Below are positions 1 through 13,110 of a stretch of 64,000 bases of DNA, piece by piece. The stretch's first letter is position 1; each line of letters opens with the position of its first letter. The notes under the pieces were generated by a model. That model was given only the letters and a program-made list of their open reading frames with translations, did not search any database and was not told where the DNA came from. The position numbers and the translations under genes were made by a program. The stretch comes from Pantoea sp. Eser (lineage in GTDB: Bacteria > Pseudomonadota > Gammaproteobacteria > Enterobacterales > Enterobacteriaceae). The DNA lies in assembly GCA_009830035.1 (NCBI GenBank), contig SZZY01000004.1:186001-250000 (forward strand), in the 5' to 3' direction.

Positions 1-86
1 TCGGTCAGAACCCGGAGCATGCTGAGGTCTGCGGTCGTTGTTACACCAACGTAGCCGGTGACGGTGAAGAGCGTAAATTTGCCTGA
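1..86 (+). CDS. ileS: Isoleucyl-tRNA synthetase, C-terminal end (partial)
   Basis: The window opens inside this gene; 27 codons and a TGA stop are visible, in frame from position 3. The tail reads [13 protein letters not shown] and ends ERKFA, which matches the end of the zinc-binding C-terminal domain of bacterial IleS, where paired cysteines (here CGRC) ligate zinc. IleS charges tRNA-Ile in the cytoplasm. The stop overlaps the lspA start (TGATG), the usual ileS-lspA coupling in Enterobacterales. The identification rests on a short tail plus synteny. Confidence 0.9.
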   Translation, partial: GQNPEHAEVCGRCYTNVAGDGEERKFA

Positions 87-592
87 TGCGTAAACCTATT
101 TTCTCAACCGGATTGCGCTGGCTGTGGCTGGTGCTGGTAGTGATTGTTGTCGACTTCGCCAGTAAGCAGTGGGTGATGAACAACATGATGCTGCACGAAA
201 CGCAGCCGTTGATACCGTTCCTGAACCTGTTCTACGCCCACAACTACGGTGCGGCGTTCAGTTTCCTGGCGGACAAAGGCGGCTGGCAGCGCTGGTTCTT
301 TGCCGGCATCGCGCTGGCGATCGTGGTTTCGCTGCTGTTGATGATGTATCGCAACCGAGCCAGTCATAAGATCGCCAACATCGCTTATGCGTTGATCATC
401 GGCGGGGCGATAGGCAACCTGTTCGATCGCTCTTATCACGGCTTTGTGGTCGACTTTATCGATTTCTACGTCGGTAACTGGCACTTCGCTACATTTAATA
501 TCGCTGACTGCGGCATCTGTATTGGTGCGGCGTTGGTGGTGCTGGAAGGCTTTCTCAGCCCTGCCAGTAAACAGGCAAAACAGAAAGGGTAA
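86..592 (+). CDS. lspA: Lipoprotein signal peptidase II
   Basis: A 168-residue inner-membrane aspartyl protease that cleaves the signal peptide from diacylated prolipoproteins. Four hydrophobic segments are visible (about residues 12-26, 70-88, 97-112 and 138-156). The two catalytic aspartates are present: D114 in GNLFDR and D141 in NIADC. The length fits the family (about 164 in E. coli). The start ATG overlaps the ileS stop, so translation is probably coupled, and fkpB follows 3 bases after the stop. Nothing looks damaged. Confidence 0.97.
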   Translation: MRKPIFSTGLRWLWLVLVVIVVDFASKQWVMNNMMLHETQPLIPFLNLFYAHNYGAAFSFLADKGGWQRWFFAGIALAIVVSLLLMMYRNRASHKIANIAYALIIGGAIGNLFDRSYHGFVVDFIDFYVGNWHFATFNIADCGICIGAALVVLEGFLSPASKQAKQKG

Positions 593-595
593 GTG

Positions 596-1066
596 ATGAG
601 TGAGTCTTTACAGCGCGACAGCGCGGTGTTGGTGCATTTTACGCTGAAGCTGGAAGATGGCTCGACGGCGGAATCGACCCGTGCAAACGGTAAGCCTGCG
701 CTGTTTCGTCTGGGCGATGGCAGCTTGTCGGCCGCGCTGGAGCAGGCGTTGCTCGGGCTGACAGCCGGTGAAACTAAACAGTTCACCTTGGCGCCGGAAG
801 AGGCGTTTGGTAGCGTCAGTCCTGATCTGATCCAGTACTTCTCCCGTCGTGATTTTATCGATGCGGGCGAACCGGAAGTGGGTGCCATTATGCTGTCTAC
901 CGGCATGGGCGGCAGCGAAATGCTAGGCGTGATCCGTGAAGTCTCGGGCGATTCCATCACCGTCGATTTCAACCATCCGCTGGCGGGTCATCGCGTGCAG
1001 TTTGATATTGAGGTGCTGGACATTAATCCGGCGCTGGAGGTGAACGATGCAAATCCTGTTGGCTAA
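596..1066 (+). CDS. fkpB: FKBP-type peptidyl-prolyl isomerase FkpB
   Basis: A 156-residue SlyD/FkpB-like prolyl isomerase. The FKBP half-motifs [11 protein letters not shown] and the C-terminal VDFNHPLAG are clear. ATG at 596 was chosen over an in-frame GTG at 593 because it aligns with the E. coli MSES start. The E. coli protein ends at about residue 149 just after the PALE motif. Here the reading frame runs on (VNDANPVG) and overlaps the ispH start by 20 bases, as if the ancestral stop had been lost. The fold itself looks complete. Confidence 0.93.
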   Translation: MSESLQRDSAVLVHFTLKLEDGSTAESTRANGKPALFRLGDGSLSAALEQALLGLTAGETKQFTLAPEEAFGSVSPDLIQYFSRRDFIDAGEPEVGAIMLSTGMGGSEMLGVIREVSGDSITVDFNHPLAGHRVQFDIEVLDINPALEVNDANPVG

Positions 1067-2000
1067 TCCGCGCGGCTTCTGCGCTGGCGTTGATCGGGCA
1101 ATTAGTATTGTCGAGCGCGCACTGGAGATGTACGGTGCGCCGATCTATGTGCGTCATGAAGTGGTGCACAACCGCTACGTGGTCAACAGTCTGCGTGAGT
1201 GCGGTGCGATCTTTATTGAAGATATCAGCGAAGTGCCGGATGACGCGATTCTGATTTTTTCTGCACACGGCGTTTCTCAGGCGGTGCGCGCAGAAGCCAA
1301 AGCGCGCAATCTCACCATGCTGTTTGATGCTACCTGTCCGCTGGTGACCAAAGCGCATATGGAAGTGGCCCGCGCCAGCCGTAAGGGTGTGGAAGCGATT
1401 CTGATTGGTCACGCCGGTCATCCGGAAGTGGAAGGCACCATGGGGCAGTACAACAACCCCAACGGTGGAATGTACCTGGTCGAGTCGCCGGAAGATGTGT
1501 TTAAGCTGACGGTTAAAGACGAGAGCAATCTTAGCTTCATGACCCAGACTACGCTGTCGGTGGACGATACCTCTGACATCATTGAAGCGCTGCGTCAGCG
1601 CTTTCCGGCGATTATCGGGCCGCGCAAAGATGATATCTGCTACGCCACCACGAACCGCCAGGAAGCAGTACGCACTCTGGCGCGTGACGCAGAGGTGGTG
1701 CTGGTGGTCGGCTCGAAGAACTCGTCCAATTCTAACCGTCTGGCGGAACTGGCACAGCGTGTCGGTAAGCTGGCGAAGCTGATCGACTCGGCGGATGATA
1801 TTCAGGAAGAGTGGGTCAGGGGAGTTGAGTGCATCGGCGTCACCGCGGGCGCCTCTGCGCCGGATATTCTGGTGCAGCAGGTGATCCAGCGTTTGCGTGA
1901 GCTGGGCGGCGAAGCGGCGATTGAGCTGATTGGCCGGGAAGAGAATATCGTCTTCGAAGTGCCAAAAGAGCTGCGGGTCGATGTGCGTGAAGTGCAGTAA
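1047..2000 (+). CDS. ispH: 4-hydroxy-3-methylbut-2-enyl diphosphate reductase
   Basis: A 317-residue iron-sulfur enzyme making IPP and DMAPP in the last step of the MEP isoprenoid pathway. The three cluster cysteines are visible: C12 in RGFCAG, C97 in DATCPLV and C198 in DDICYAT. The substrate-binding SAHGVS and GHPEVEG motifs are intact. The gene overlaps the 3' end of fkpB and is followed by a rho-independent hairpin, so it probably closes the ileS-lspA-fkpB-ispH operon. Confidence 0.97.
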   Translation: MQILLANPRGFCAGVDRAISIVERALEMYGAPIYVRHEVVHNRYVVNSLRECGAIFIEDISEVPDDAILIFSAHGVSQAVRAEAKARNLTMLFDATCPLVTKAHMEVARASRKGVEAILIGHAGHPEVEGTMGQYNNPNGGMYLVESPEDVFKLTVKDESNLSFMTQTTLSVDDTSDIIEALRQRFPAIIGPRKDDICYATTNRQEAVRTLARDAEVVLVVGSKNSSNSNRLAELAQRVGKLAKLIDSADDIQEEWVRGVECIGVTAGASAPDILVQQVIQRLRELGGEAAIELIGREENIVFEVPKELRVDVREVQ

Positions 2001-2022
2001 CCTTCTGATGTGATTTAAAAAT

Positions 2023-2048
2023 AAAGGCCGACTCTGTTCGGCCTTTTT
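2023..2048 (+). terminator. Rho-independent terminator after ispH
   Basis: The inverted repeat AAGGCCGA / TCGGCCTT encloses a 6-base loop and is followed by a run of T, 23 bases after the ispH stop. It is the natural end of the lspA operon. Confidence 0.85.
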
Positions 2049-2094
2049 TGTTTTTGGCTGCGGCCAACACGGCACTTTACGCCGTCGCGATTGC

Positions 2095-2128
2095 TTTTAC
2101 TGATAATCGCGCGCGGCTGGCATATAAT
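2095..2128 (+). promoter_or_regulatory. Possible dapB promoter
   Basis: A consensus -10 box TATAAT (2123-2128) lies 95 bases before dapB. The best -35 candidates (TTTTAC or TTACTG near 2095-2103) are poor and badly spaced, so only the -10 is persuasive. Two copies of GTTAAC follow near 2160-2176. E. coli has rihC in this interval; here there is no gene between ispH and dapB. Confidence 0.35.
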
Positions 2129-2217
2129 TCTTATTATCACTGATTAATAGTGGCGTGCCTGTTAACTCGTGGTTAACCTGATGACGCTTTGGACGCATAG
2201 TTTTGTTTTAGGAATGA

Positions 2218-3039
<822 letters not shown>

Positions 3040-3212
3040 GTGTTGTGAACCATCGTTATGTGGTTATCTCAATCGGTAATCACTTGATTAACAAGGGAAA
3101 ATTTTTTCATTGCCCTTAATTTTATTAAAAATAAGCTGCCATCATTATAATTCTGTCGGAAGCGTTATTTATTGCAGTTTTGTGTGGTCTTTTCCTGTCT
3201 GTTTCGCTATTT

Positions 3213-3228
3213 TTGACCATTTGGTCAA
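3213..3228. promoter_or_regulatory. RutR operator
   Basis: TTGACCATTTGGTCAA is a perfect palindrome and an exact match to the RutR consensus TTGACCA-N2-TGGTCAA. In E. coli RutR senses uracil/thymine and activates the upstream carAB promoter from such a site. Its exact preservation implies that a RutR protein is still encoded elsewhere in the genome. Confidence 0.85.
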
Positions 3229-3459
3229 AATAACCGTCTCTTGCTGGCTGTTTCGCTTTTTTTCCGTCTGGCAAACGATTATTCCGCCGAGTTTTCCTCT
3301 CTTTTTGCCGCTTATGCACGTTTTCACACTCAGAAGGCAGATAATGGTGAAAAAATCCCGACTCAGGGTAGACAATTACTAGGTCGATCATTAGAATACG
3401 CGCAATTTGCCAAAAATCGACAATTCAGGCGGTTTTTGCATTGATTCAGGCCACTATTT

Positions 3460-3473
3460 TGAATTAATATGCA
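3460..3473. promoter_or_regulatory. ARG box (ArgR operator) of carAB
   Basis: TGAATTAATATGCA matches the ArgR half-sites TGAAT and ATTCA with one mismatch. It overlaps the predicted -10 of the promoter nearest carA, as at E. coli carP2. A poorer second box may lie just upstream around TGCATTGATTCA (3437-3448). Confidence 0.65.
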
Positions 3474-3506
3474 GATATTGTGACTGTTTATTCCCTGGAG
3501 GATGTT

Positions 3507-4655
3507 TTGATTAAGTCAGCGCTCTTGGTTCTGGAAGACGGAACCCAATTCCACGGTCGGGCCATCGGGGCAACAGGGTCGGCAGTGGGGGAAGTCGTTT
3601 TCAACACCTCAATGACCGGTTATCAAGAAATCCTCACTGATCCCTCCTATTCCCGCCAAATCGTCACTCTCACTTATCCTCATATCGGCAATGTCGGTGC
3701 CAATTCCGCCGACGAAGAATCCAGTCAGATTCACGCTCAGGGCCTGGTTATTCGCGACCTGCCGCTGATTGCCAGCAATTTCCGCAGTGAAGAGGGCTTA
3801 CCTGCCTACCTGCAGCGCAATAACATTGTAGCGATTGCCGATATTGATACCCGTAAGCTGACTCGCTTACTGCGCGAGAAAGGGGCGCAAAACGGCTGCA
3901 TCATCGCCGGTGACAACCCGGATGCGGCGCTGGCGCTGCAAAAAGCCCAGGCGTTCCCGGGCCTGAAAGGAATGGATCTGGCTAAAGAAGTCAGCACAGC
4001 CGGAACCTACAGCTGGCAGCAGGGCAGCTGGCAGCTTGAAGGAGGACTGCCAGAGCAGTCATCAGCCGACGCGCTGCCTTACCACGTGGTCGCCTACGAC
4101 TACGGCGCCAAACGCAACATTCTGCGTATGCTGGTGGATCGCGGCTGTCGCCTGACGGTGGTGCCAGCCCAGACGTCCGCTGAAGAGGTACTGAAGCTGA
4201 ATCCGGATGGCATTTTCCTCTCCAACGGTCCCGGTGACCCGGAGCCATGTGACTATGCGATCAACGCCATTCAGGCCTTCCTGAAAACCGATATCCCGCT
4301 GTTTGGTATCTGCCTCGGCCACCAGTTGCTGGCGCTGGCCAGCGGTGCAAAGACCGTCAAGATGAAGCTGGGCCACCACGGCGGTAACCATCCGGTGAAA
4401 GATCTCGATAACCACCGCGTGATGATTACCGCGCAGAACCACGGATTCGCGGTTGATGAAACCGATCTGCCGGCTAACCTGCGCGTCACCCATATCTCGC
4501 TGTTTGATAAGACTGTGCAGGGCATTCACCGCACTGACAAGCCGGCTTTCAGCTTTCAGGGCCACCCTGAAGCCAGTCCGGGACCGGGCGATGCCGCGCC
4601 GCTGTTTGACCACTTTATTGAATTGATTGACGCATTCCGTTCGAAAGCGAAGTAA
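3507..4655 (+). CDS. carA: Carbamoyl-phosphate synthase small subunit
   Basis: A 382-residue glutaminase subunit that passes ammonia to CarB for carbamoyl phosphate synthesis, feeding arginine and pyrimidines. The class I glutamine amidotransferase triad is present: the nucleophile in FGICLGHQ (about C269) and FQGHPEA (about H353 and E355). The start is TTG at 3507, because [11 protein letters not shown] follows it directly, GGAGG (3497-3501) is well placed, and E. coli carA is known to start at UUG. An in-frame GTG at 3480 would add nine residues and lacks a ribosome site. carB follows after 13 bases. Confidence 0.97.
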   Translation: MIKSALLVLEDGTQFHGRAIGATGSAVGEVVFNTSMTGYQEILTDPSYSRQIVTLTYPHIGNVGANSADEESSQIHAQGLVIRDLPLIASNFRSEEGLPAYLQRNNIVAIADIDTRKLTRLLREKGAQNGCIIAGDNPDAALALQKAQAFPGLKGMDLAKEVSTAGTYSWQQGSWQLEGGLPEQSSADALPYHVVAYDYGAKRNILRMLVDRGCRLTVVPAQTSAEEVLKLNPDGIFLSNGPGDPEPCDYAINAIQAFLKTDIPLFGICLGHQLLALASGAKTVKMKLGHHGGNHPVKDLDNHRVMITAQNHGFAVDETDLPANLRVTHISLFDKTVQGIHRTDKPAFSFQGHPEASPGPGDAAPLFDHFIELIDAFRSKAK

Positions 4656-4668
4656 TCAGGAGCTAATC

Positions 4669-7896
<3,228 letters not shown>

Positions 7897-7903
7897 TCGT
7901 CGC

Positions 7904-7928
7904 AACGGCTCCTGCGGGAGCCGTTTTT
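7904..7928 (+). terminator. Rho-independent terminator after carB
   Basis: The stem AACGGCTCC / GGAGCCGTT with a short TGC-type loop and five T residues begins 8 bases after the carB stop. Confidence 0.9.
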
Positions 7929-8072
7929 ATTTGTCTCTCTTCCTTTTGTACCAGCATAAGCCGGATCTCTGGCGTGCTGCGGCAAACCACCGTCTTTGCG
8001 CGGTGAAAAACTCTGCATCAGCGCGAAAAAGCGGTGGCAAAAAAGCTTTACTCAAATAGACCTTTCTAGCTA

Positions 8073-8101
8073 TCGACGAAAGTTTCGCCTTTACGTATGA
8101 T
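8073..8101 (+). promoter_or_regulatory. Probable folA promoter
   Basis: TCGACG (8073-8078) and TATGAT (8096-8101) are separated by 17 bases, and the -10 lies 31 bases before the folA start. The spacing is ideal and the hexamers match consensus at 4 and 5 positions. Confidence 0.5.
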
Positions 8102-8131
8102 GGCGCCAATTTTTTCCAGTGAGTGGTTAAC

Positions 8132-8614
8132 ATGATTAGTCTTATCGCGGCATTAGCAGCAGATCGCATTATTGGTATGGATAACGCCATGCCGTGGGAC
8201 CTGCCTGCAGATTTGGCGTGGTTTAAGCGCAATACGCTGAAAAAACCGGTGATTATGGGCCGGCTGACCTTTGAATCTGTTGGCCGTCCGCTGCCGGGCC
8301 GGCTGAACATCGTGGTCAGCAGCGAGCCGGGTACCGCCGAAGGCGTCACCTGGGTCACTTCGCTGGATGCGGCATTGCAGGCCGCCGGTGATGCTGAAGA
8401 GGTGATGGTGATTGGCGGAGGCCGGATTTATGAGCAGATGCTGCCGCGTGCCGACCGTCTCTATCTGACCCACATTGATGCAGAAGTGGAAGGTGACACC
8501 CAGTTCCCGGACTACGAGCCGGATGAGTGGCAATCGACCTTCAGCGAATTCCATGATGCTGATGCCCAGAACTCGCACGGCTACTGTTTTGAGATCCTCG
8601 ATCGCCGCCGTTAA
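8132..8614 (+). CDS. folA: Dihydrofolate reductase
   Basis: A 160-residue chromosomal DHFR that reduces dihydrofolate with NADPH; it is the target of trimethoprim. The active-site aspartate is D27 in LPADLAW, and the NADPH-binding GRLTFES and [10 protein letters not shown] segments are present. Where E. coli has H45 after R44, this protein has leucine. ATG at 8132 (MISLIAAL) matches the family start; a GTG three codons earlier is less likely. It converges with apaH across a shared terminator. Confidence 0.97.
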   Translation: MISLIAALAADRIIGMDNAMPWDLPADLAWFKRNTLKKPVIMGRLTFESVGRPLPGRLNIVVSSEPGTAEGVTWVTSLDAALQAAGDAEEVMVIGGGRIYEQMLPRADRLYLTHIDAEVEGDTQFPDYEPDEWQSTFSEFHDADAQNSHGYCFEILDRRR

Positions 8615-8625
8615 GCCCGCGCGCA

Positions 8626-8664
8626 AACAAAAACGCCCTGCATATTGTCAGGGCGTTTTTGTTT
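8626..8664. terminator. Bidirectional terminator between folA and apaH
   Basis: A near-perfect inverted repeat (AACAAAAACGCCCTG and its complement, loop of 8) has A and T tracts on both sides, so it can end folA on + and apaH on -. Confidence 0.9.
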
Positions 8665-8670
8665 GTCGGG

Positions 8671-9528
8671 TCAGCCGGCAGATTGCTGGGTGATAACCTC
8701 ATCCGGCAGCGGTTGCTGGCGATTGGAAGGCTGCACATAGTAGCGCTGGCTTTCCCAGTGCAGCAGGGTCAGCGTGCCGCCCCAGCAGCAGCCGGTATCC
8801 AAACCAATAATTCCTTCTGGCGTGCCTTTGCCTTCCAGTGAGGCCCAGTGACCGAACACAATGGTGTAGTCGCGCGCCACCGGCCCCTCGATATTGAACC
8901 ACGGCTTTAACGGCGGCAGCGCCGACTCCGGCGCATCCTTGCAGATCATATCCAGCTGACCATTCGGGAAGCAGTAACGCATCCGGGTGAGGGCATTGGT
9001 GCTGAAGCGCAGGCGGGCCAGCCCGGTGAGGTCTTCGCTCCAGTTGTTCGGCATGTCGCCATACATGGCGTCCAGGAACAGCGGATAGCTGTCACTGGCG
9101 AGCACCGCTTCCACTTCACGCGCACACTTTTTCGCGGTTTCAATATCCCATTGCGGCGTAATACCGGCATGGCCCATCACCAGCTTGTGCTCTTCATCGA
9201 CCTGTAACAGCGGCTGACGCCGCAGCCAGTTGATCAGCTCATCCGTATCGTCCGCTTCCAGCAGCGGCGTCAGGCGATCTTTGGGCTTGTTACGGCTGAT
9301 GCCCGCGTATACCGCCAGCAGGTGCAGATCGTGATTGCCCAGCACCAGCCGCACCGCGTCGCCCAGTGGTTTCACGTAGCGCAGTACCTCAAGCGAACCC
9401 GGGCCGCGCGCCACCAGATCGCCGGTCAGCCACAGCGTATCCTGTTGAGGATCGAAATCGACCTGCTGCAGCAGCGCACGTAATTCGTCGTAGCACCCGT
9501 GAACGTCGCCAATCAGGTATGTGCTCAT
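8671..9528 (-). CDS. apaH: Symmetrical diadenosine tetraphosphatase
   Basis: A 285-residue calcineurin-like phosphoesterase that hydrolyses Ap4A to 2 ADP and, in E. coli, removes Np4 caps from RNA. The metal-binding motifs are in order: GDVHGC near the N-terminus, [10 protein letters not shown], then GNHD near residue 65. It is the last gene of the lptD-surA-pdxA-rsmA-apaG-apaH operon, 55 bases after apaG. Length agrees with E. coli (280 plus a short tail). Confidence 0.97.
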   Translation of the reverse strand: MSTYLIGDVHGCYDELRALLQQVDFDPQQDTLWLTGDLVARGPGSLEVLRYVKPLGDAVRLVLGNHDLHLLAVYAGISRNKPKDRLTPLLEADDTDELINWLRRQPLLQVDEEHKLVMGHAGITPQWDIETAKKCAREVEAVLASDSYPLFLDAMYGDMPNNWSEDLTGLARLRFSTNALTRMRYCFPNGQLDMICKDAPESALPPLKPWFNIEGPVARDYTIVFGHWASLEGKGTPEGIIGLDTGCCWGGTLTLLHWESQRYYVQPSNRQQPLPDEVITQQSAG

Positions 9529-9583
9529 AGACTTTTATCCAGTATGAAAATTTGCCCGACGAGGCGGGCAACAGGCGTGCAAA

Positions 9584-9961
9584 TCAATGAATGTGAGTTT
9601 GAATTGCGAGGCGGAAAACCGGAATGTCGACGTGAAAGGTTTCACCCTGCTCATCGACCATCACGTAGTGTCCCTGCATGGTGCCCATCGGAGTTTCAAT
9701 CACCGCCCCGCTGGTGTACTGAAATTCATTGCCGGCTGCGATATGCGGCTGTTCGCCGACCACGCCTTCGCCCTGAACTTCGGTTTCCCGGCCGTTACCA
9801 TTGGTAATCAGCCAGTAGCGTCCCAGCAGTTGCACCGGTGAACGGCCGAGGTTGCGAATGGTAATGGTATAGGCGAAGACGTAACGCTCGTCATCCGGTG
9901 AGGATTGCGAGGCGACGTACTGGCTTTGCACATGAACTGAGACGCGGGCCGTTTCACTCAT
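9584..9961 (-). CDS. apaG: ApaG domain protein
   Basis: A 125-residue single-domain protein with the fibronectin-III-like ApaG fold; the biochemical role is unsettled (some homologues bind or hydrolyse nucleotides). The conserved core [14 protein letters not shown] followed by [14 protein letters not shown] is intact. ATG at 9961 is preferred over the adjacent GTG at 9964, which abuts the rsmA stop. It lies between rsmA and apaH, the classical arrangement. Confidence 0.95.
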   Translation of the reverse strand: MSETARVSVHVQSQYVASQSSPDDERYVFAYTITIRNLGRSPVQLLGRYWLITNGNGRETEVQGEGVVGEQPHIAAGNEFQYTSGAVIETPMGTMQGHYVMVDEQGETFHVDIPVFRLAIQTHIH

Positions 9962-9964
9962 CAC

Positions 9965-10786
9965 TTACTCCTGCGATTTTCCCTGATGGTTCGCCAGCCA
10001 GTTTGCCAGCTGACAATATTGCGCGACCGAAACGTTTTCAGCCCGCAGGATTGGATCAATCGACAACTCTTCCAGCGCACCGGCAGCCACCATATGGCTC
10101 AGGCTATTGCGCAGCGTTTTGCGACGCTGACCAAACGCTTCGGTGGTCACGCGGCTCAGGATACGCACTTCACTGACCGGATGTGGCGGCTCGGCAAACG
10201 GCACAAGACGTACCACGGCAGAATCGACTTTCGGCGGCGGCGTGAACGAGTGCGGAGGAACTTCCAGCACCGGGATCACCTGACAGTAATATTGCGCCAT
10301 CACCGTCAGACGGCCATACGCTTTGCTACCCGGACCGGCGACCAGACGATTGACCACTTCTTTTTGCAGCATGAAGTGCATGTCTTTGATCGAACCAGTA
10401 TAGCTGAAAAGATGAAACATCAGCGGGGTCGAAATGTTGTACGGCAGGTTGCCAAATACGCGCAGCGGCTGGCCTCTTTCCTGCGCCAGCGCGGCGAAGT
10501 CAAAGGTCATGGCATCCTGCTGGAAAATGGTCAGCTTCGGTCCGAGGAACGGATAGGTTTGCAGGCGCGCAGCGAGATCGCGGTCCAGTTCCACCACCGT
10601 TAAGCTGTCGAGGCGTTCACCCACCGGCTCGGTTAAGGCTCCCAGGCCTGGACCGATCTCCACCAGCGCTTCATCGCGCTGCGGGTGGATAGCGGAGACA
10701 ATGCTGTCGATAATGTACTGATCGTTCAGGAAGTTCTGCCCGAAACGTTTACGGGCGTAGTGCCCCTGATGGACGCGATTATTCAT
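9965..10786 (-). CDS. rsmA: 16S rRNA A1518/A1519 dimethyltransferase
   Basis: A 273-residue SAM-dependent methyltransferase (KsgA) that dimethylates two adjacent adenosines near the 3' end of 16S rRNA and monitors small-subunit assembly. The SAM motif [10 protein letters not shown] (about residues 43-52) and catalytic NLPYNIS (about 113-119) are present. Its start overlaps the pdxA end by 8 bases, and apaG follows immediately. Length is identical to E. coli. Confidence 0.98.
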   Translation of the reverse strand: MNNRVHQGHYARKRFGQNFLNDQYIIDSIVSAIHPQRDEALVEIGPGLGALTEPVGERLDSLTVVELDRDLAARLQTYPFLGPKLTIFQQDAMTFDFAALAQERGQPLRVFGNLPYNISTPLMFHLFSYTGSIKDMHFMLQKEVVNRLVAGPGSKAYGRLTVMAQYYCQVIPVLEVPPHSFTPPPKVDSAVVRLVPFAEPPHPVSEVRILSRVTTEAFGQRRKTLRNSLSHMVAAGALEELSIDPILRAENVSVAQYCQLANWLANHQGKSQE

Positions 10787-11771
10787 TACTGCTCTTGATC
10801 ATAGTGATGGCGAGGTTAAGCGCCGTGATGAAGCTGCCCGGCTCAGCCTGACCCAGCCCGGCGAGTTCAAGCGCGGTACCGTGGTCAACTGAAGTCCGGA
10901 TAAAGGGCAGGCCAAGGGTGATATTTACCGCCCGGCCAAACCCCTGAAATTTTAGCACCGGCAGGCCCTGATCGTGATACATCGCCAGCACCGCATCGGC
11001 ATGTTGCAGATATTTGGGCTGGAACAGCGTATCCGCCGGCAGCGGGCCGGTCAGCTGAATACCCTGCTGACGCAGTTCATTCAGCGCCGGGATGATAACG
11101 TCGATCTCTTCCCGACCCATGTGGCCGCTTTCGCCCGCATGCGGATTAAGACCGCAGACGTAAATATGCGGTTCGGCAATGGCGAATTTCTGCTGCAGGT
11201 CGTGATGCAGAACAGTGATGACTTCATGCAGGCACTCGCGCGTCACCGCGGCAGAGACCTCTTTCAGCGGCATATGGGTGGTGGCCAGCGCCACCCGCAG
11301 CGTGTCGGTTGCCAGCGTCATCACCACCCGATGGCTGCCAGCGCGATCGGCGAAGAACTCGGTATGGCCAGTGAAGGCGATACCGGTGTCGTTGATCACG
11401 CCTTTATGCACCGGGCCGGTAATCAGTGCGGCAAATTCACCGCTCAGACAACCGTCACAGGCGCGCGCCAGCGTGGTCAGCACATAGTCGCTGTTGGCCA
11501 CGCAGAGTTCGCCTGGCGTAACCGGTTGTGCGGTATCGACCGGCAGGATGGTCAGCGTGCCAGCCTGCTGCGGCTGTGCCGCCACGCTAGGCTGATAAGC
11601 CCGCAGCGTCAGCGGCAGGCCAAGCTGCGCTGCGCGCTGCTGCAGTAACGCCGGCGAGGCGCACACCACCAGTTCAACTGGCCAGTCCTGCTGGGCCAGT
11701 TGCACCGTCAGATCGGGACCAATCCCGGCGGGTTCGCCGGGCGTGATCACCACACGGGCATTACTTTGCAT
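10779..11771 (-). CDS. pdxA: 4-hydroxythreonine-4-phosphate dehydrogenase
   Basis: A 330-residue enzyme of pyridoxal phosphate synthesis, oxidising 4-phosphohydroxy-L-threonine with NAD. The N-terminal [12 protein letters not shown] signature and metal-binding histidines in GHTEFF, LNPHAGE and MYHDQGLP are present. It overlaps surA by 11 bases and rsmA by 8, so translation is probably coupled. Confidence 0.97.
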   Translation of the reverse strand: MQSNARVVITPGEPAGIGPDLTVQLAQQDWPVELVVCASPALLQQRAAQLGLPLTLRAYQPSVAAQPQQAGTLTILPVDTAQPVTPGELCVANSDYVLTTLARACDGCLSGEFAALITGPVHKGVINDTGIAFTGHTEFFADRAGSHRVVMTLATDTLRVALATTHMPLKEVSAAVTRECLHEVITVLHHDLQQKFAIAEPHIYVCGLNPHAGESGHMGREEIDVIIPALNELRQQGIQLTGPLPADTLFQPKYLQHADAVLAMYHDQGLPVLKFQGFGRAVNITLGLPFIRTSVDHGTALELAGLGQAEPGSFITALNLAITMIKSSNE

Positions 11772-13056
11772 TGTTATCCAGAATCTTCACGTAGGCGCTG
11801 GCGCGTTGTTCCTGCATCCAGGTCTGCGCTTCTTCAGTAAACTTACGGTTGAACAGCATGCGATAGGCTCGCTCTTTCTGGGCCGCATCGGTTTTATCCA
11901 CCCGACGGGTATCCAGCAGCTGGATTAAATGCCAGCCGAAAGAGGAGTGAACCGGCTGGCTGGTCTGGCCTTTTTGCAGGCGCAGCAGCGCATCACGGAA
12001 CGCCGGATCGAAGGCTTCCGGTGAGGTCCAGCCGAGGTCGCCGCCCTGGTTGGCTGAGCCGGGGTCGTCAGAGTACTGTTTGGCGGCGGCGGCGAATGTG
12101 GTTTTTCCGCTGCGGATATCGGCAGCAATCTGCTCTAACTGCGCACGTGCCTGGTTGTCAGTCATAATTGGCGACGGCTTCAGCAGGATGTTACGGGCAT
12201 GCACTTCGGTTACCGAGACGTTTTTGCTCTCACCGCGCAGATCGTTCACCTTCAGAATGTGGAAACCGACACCGGAACGAATCGGACCGACGATGTCGCC
12301 TTTTTTCGCGGTTGCCAGCGCCTGCGCAAACAGGGTAGGTAACTCTTCGATTTTGCCCCAGCCCATGTTGCCGCCTTTCAGCGCCTGCGAGTCAGCCGAG
12401 TAGGTGACAGCCATTTTGCCGAAGTCAGCGCCGTTTTTCAGTTCACCCACCAGCTGTTTCGCCAGGGTTTCCTGTCCATCGACCTGCTGTTGCGTCGGGT
12501 TTTCTGACAGCGGCAGCAGGATATGGCTGACGTTCAGCTCGGTACCCTGGCTGTTCTGGGAGGCGATCTGCTTCGACAGCATATCCAATTCCTGCGGCGG
12601 GATAGTGACGCGTCGACGCACTTCGTTGTTACGCACTTCCGCAATCAGCATCTCTTTGCGGATCTGCGAGCGGTAGGTGCTGTAGTTCATGCCGTCGTAC
12701 GCCAGGCGGCTACGCAGCTGATCGAGGCTCATACGGTTCTGCGCAGCGATGTTCTGAATGGCCTGATCCAGCTGCTGATCGCTGATCTCAACACCCGCTT
12801 TTTCGCCCATCTGCAGAATGATGTTGTCCATGATCTGACGTTCCAGAATCTGGTGGCGCAACGTTTTGTCATCTGGCAACTGCTGACCTGCCTGCTGGGC
12901 CTGAGATTTGACGGTGCTCATCATACCGTCCACGTCGCTCTCAAGAACCACGCCGTTATTGACCACAGCTGCAACTTTATCAACCACTTGCGGTGCTGCG
13001 AACGCGGTGTTGGCACTCATCGTCACACCAAGAATCAGCATTCTCCAGTTCTTCAT
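11761..13056 (-). CDS. surA: Periplasmic chaperone/peptidyl-prolyl isomerase SurA
   Basis: A 431-residue periplasmic chaperone that guides outer membrane proteins, including LptD encoded just upstream, to the BAM complex. It has a signal peptide ([11 protein letters not shown], cleaved near AFAA), an N-terminal chaperone domain, two parvulin domains (about 174-275 and 286-384), and a short C-terminal helix. Length matches E. coli (428). lptD ends 54 bases upstream. Confidence 0.97.
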   Translation of the reverse strand: MKNWRMLILGVTMSANTAFAAPQVVDKVAAVVNNGVVLESDVDGMMSTVKSQAQQAGQQLPDDKTLRHQILERQIMDNIILQMGEKAGVEISDQQLDQAIQNIAAQNRMSLDQLRSRLAYDGMNYSTYRSQIRKEMLIAEVRNNEVRRRVTIPPQELDMLSKQIASQNSQGTELNVSHILLPLSENPTQQQVDGQETLAKQLVGELKNGADFGKMAVTYSADSQALKGGNMGWGKIEELPTLFAQALATAKKGDIVGPIRSGVGFHILKVNDLRGESKNVSVTEVHARNILLKPSPIMTDNQARAQLEQIAADIRSGKTTFAAAAKQYSDDPGSANQGGDLGWTSPEAFDPAFRDALLRLQKGQTSQPVHSSFGWHLIQLLDTRRVDKTDAAQKERAYRMLFNRKFTEEAQTWMQEQRASAYVKILDNNAK

Positions 13057-13110
13057 ACTTTATCCATTGTTGGTTCCGCACTGCGGGATTGCCTGTCAAA
13101 CATCACAACA

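Larger units (their letters stand above)
3040..3506 (+). promoter_or_regulatory. carAB control region
   Basis: A 467-base AT-rich interval with no convincing gene; the small open frames in it have no recognisable content. Its place and size match the two-promoter carAB leader of E. coli. Visible elements are a perfect RutR palindrome at 3213-3228, a PurR-like half site (GCAAACGATT, 3271-3280, weak), and an ARG box at 3460-3473 over a likely downstream promoter (TTGCAT 3436-3441, then TTGAAT 3459-3464). I infer that arginine and pyrimidine control are retained. Confidence 0.7.

Noticed and set aside
3110-3444. Small open reading frames in the carAB leader
   Set aside because: They overlap regulatory elements on both strands, have no ribosome sites of note and resemble nothing I recognise.
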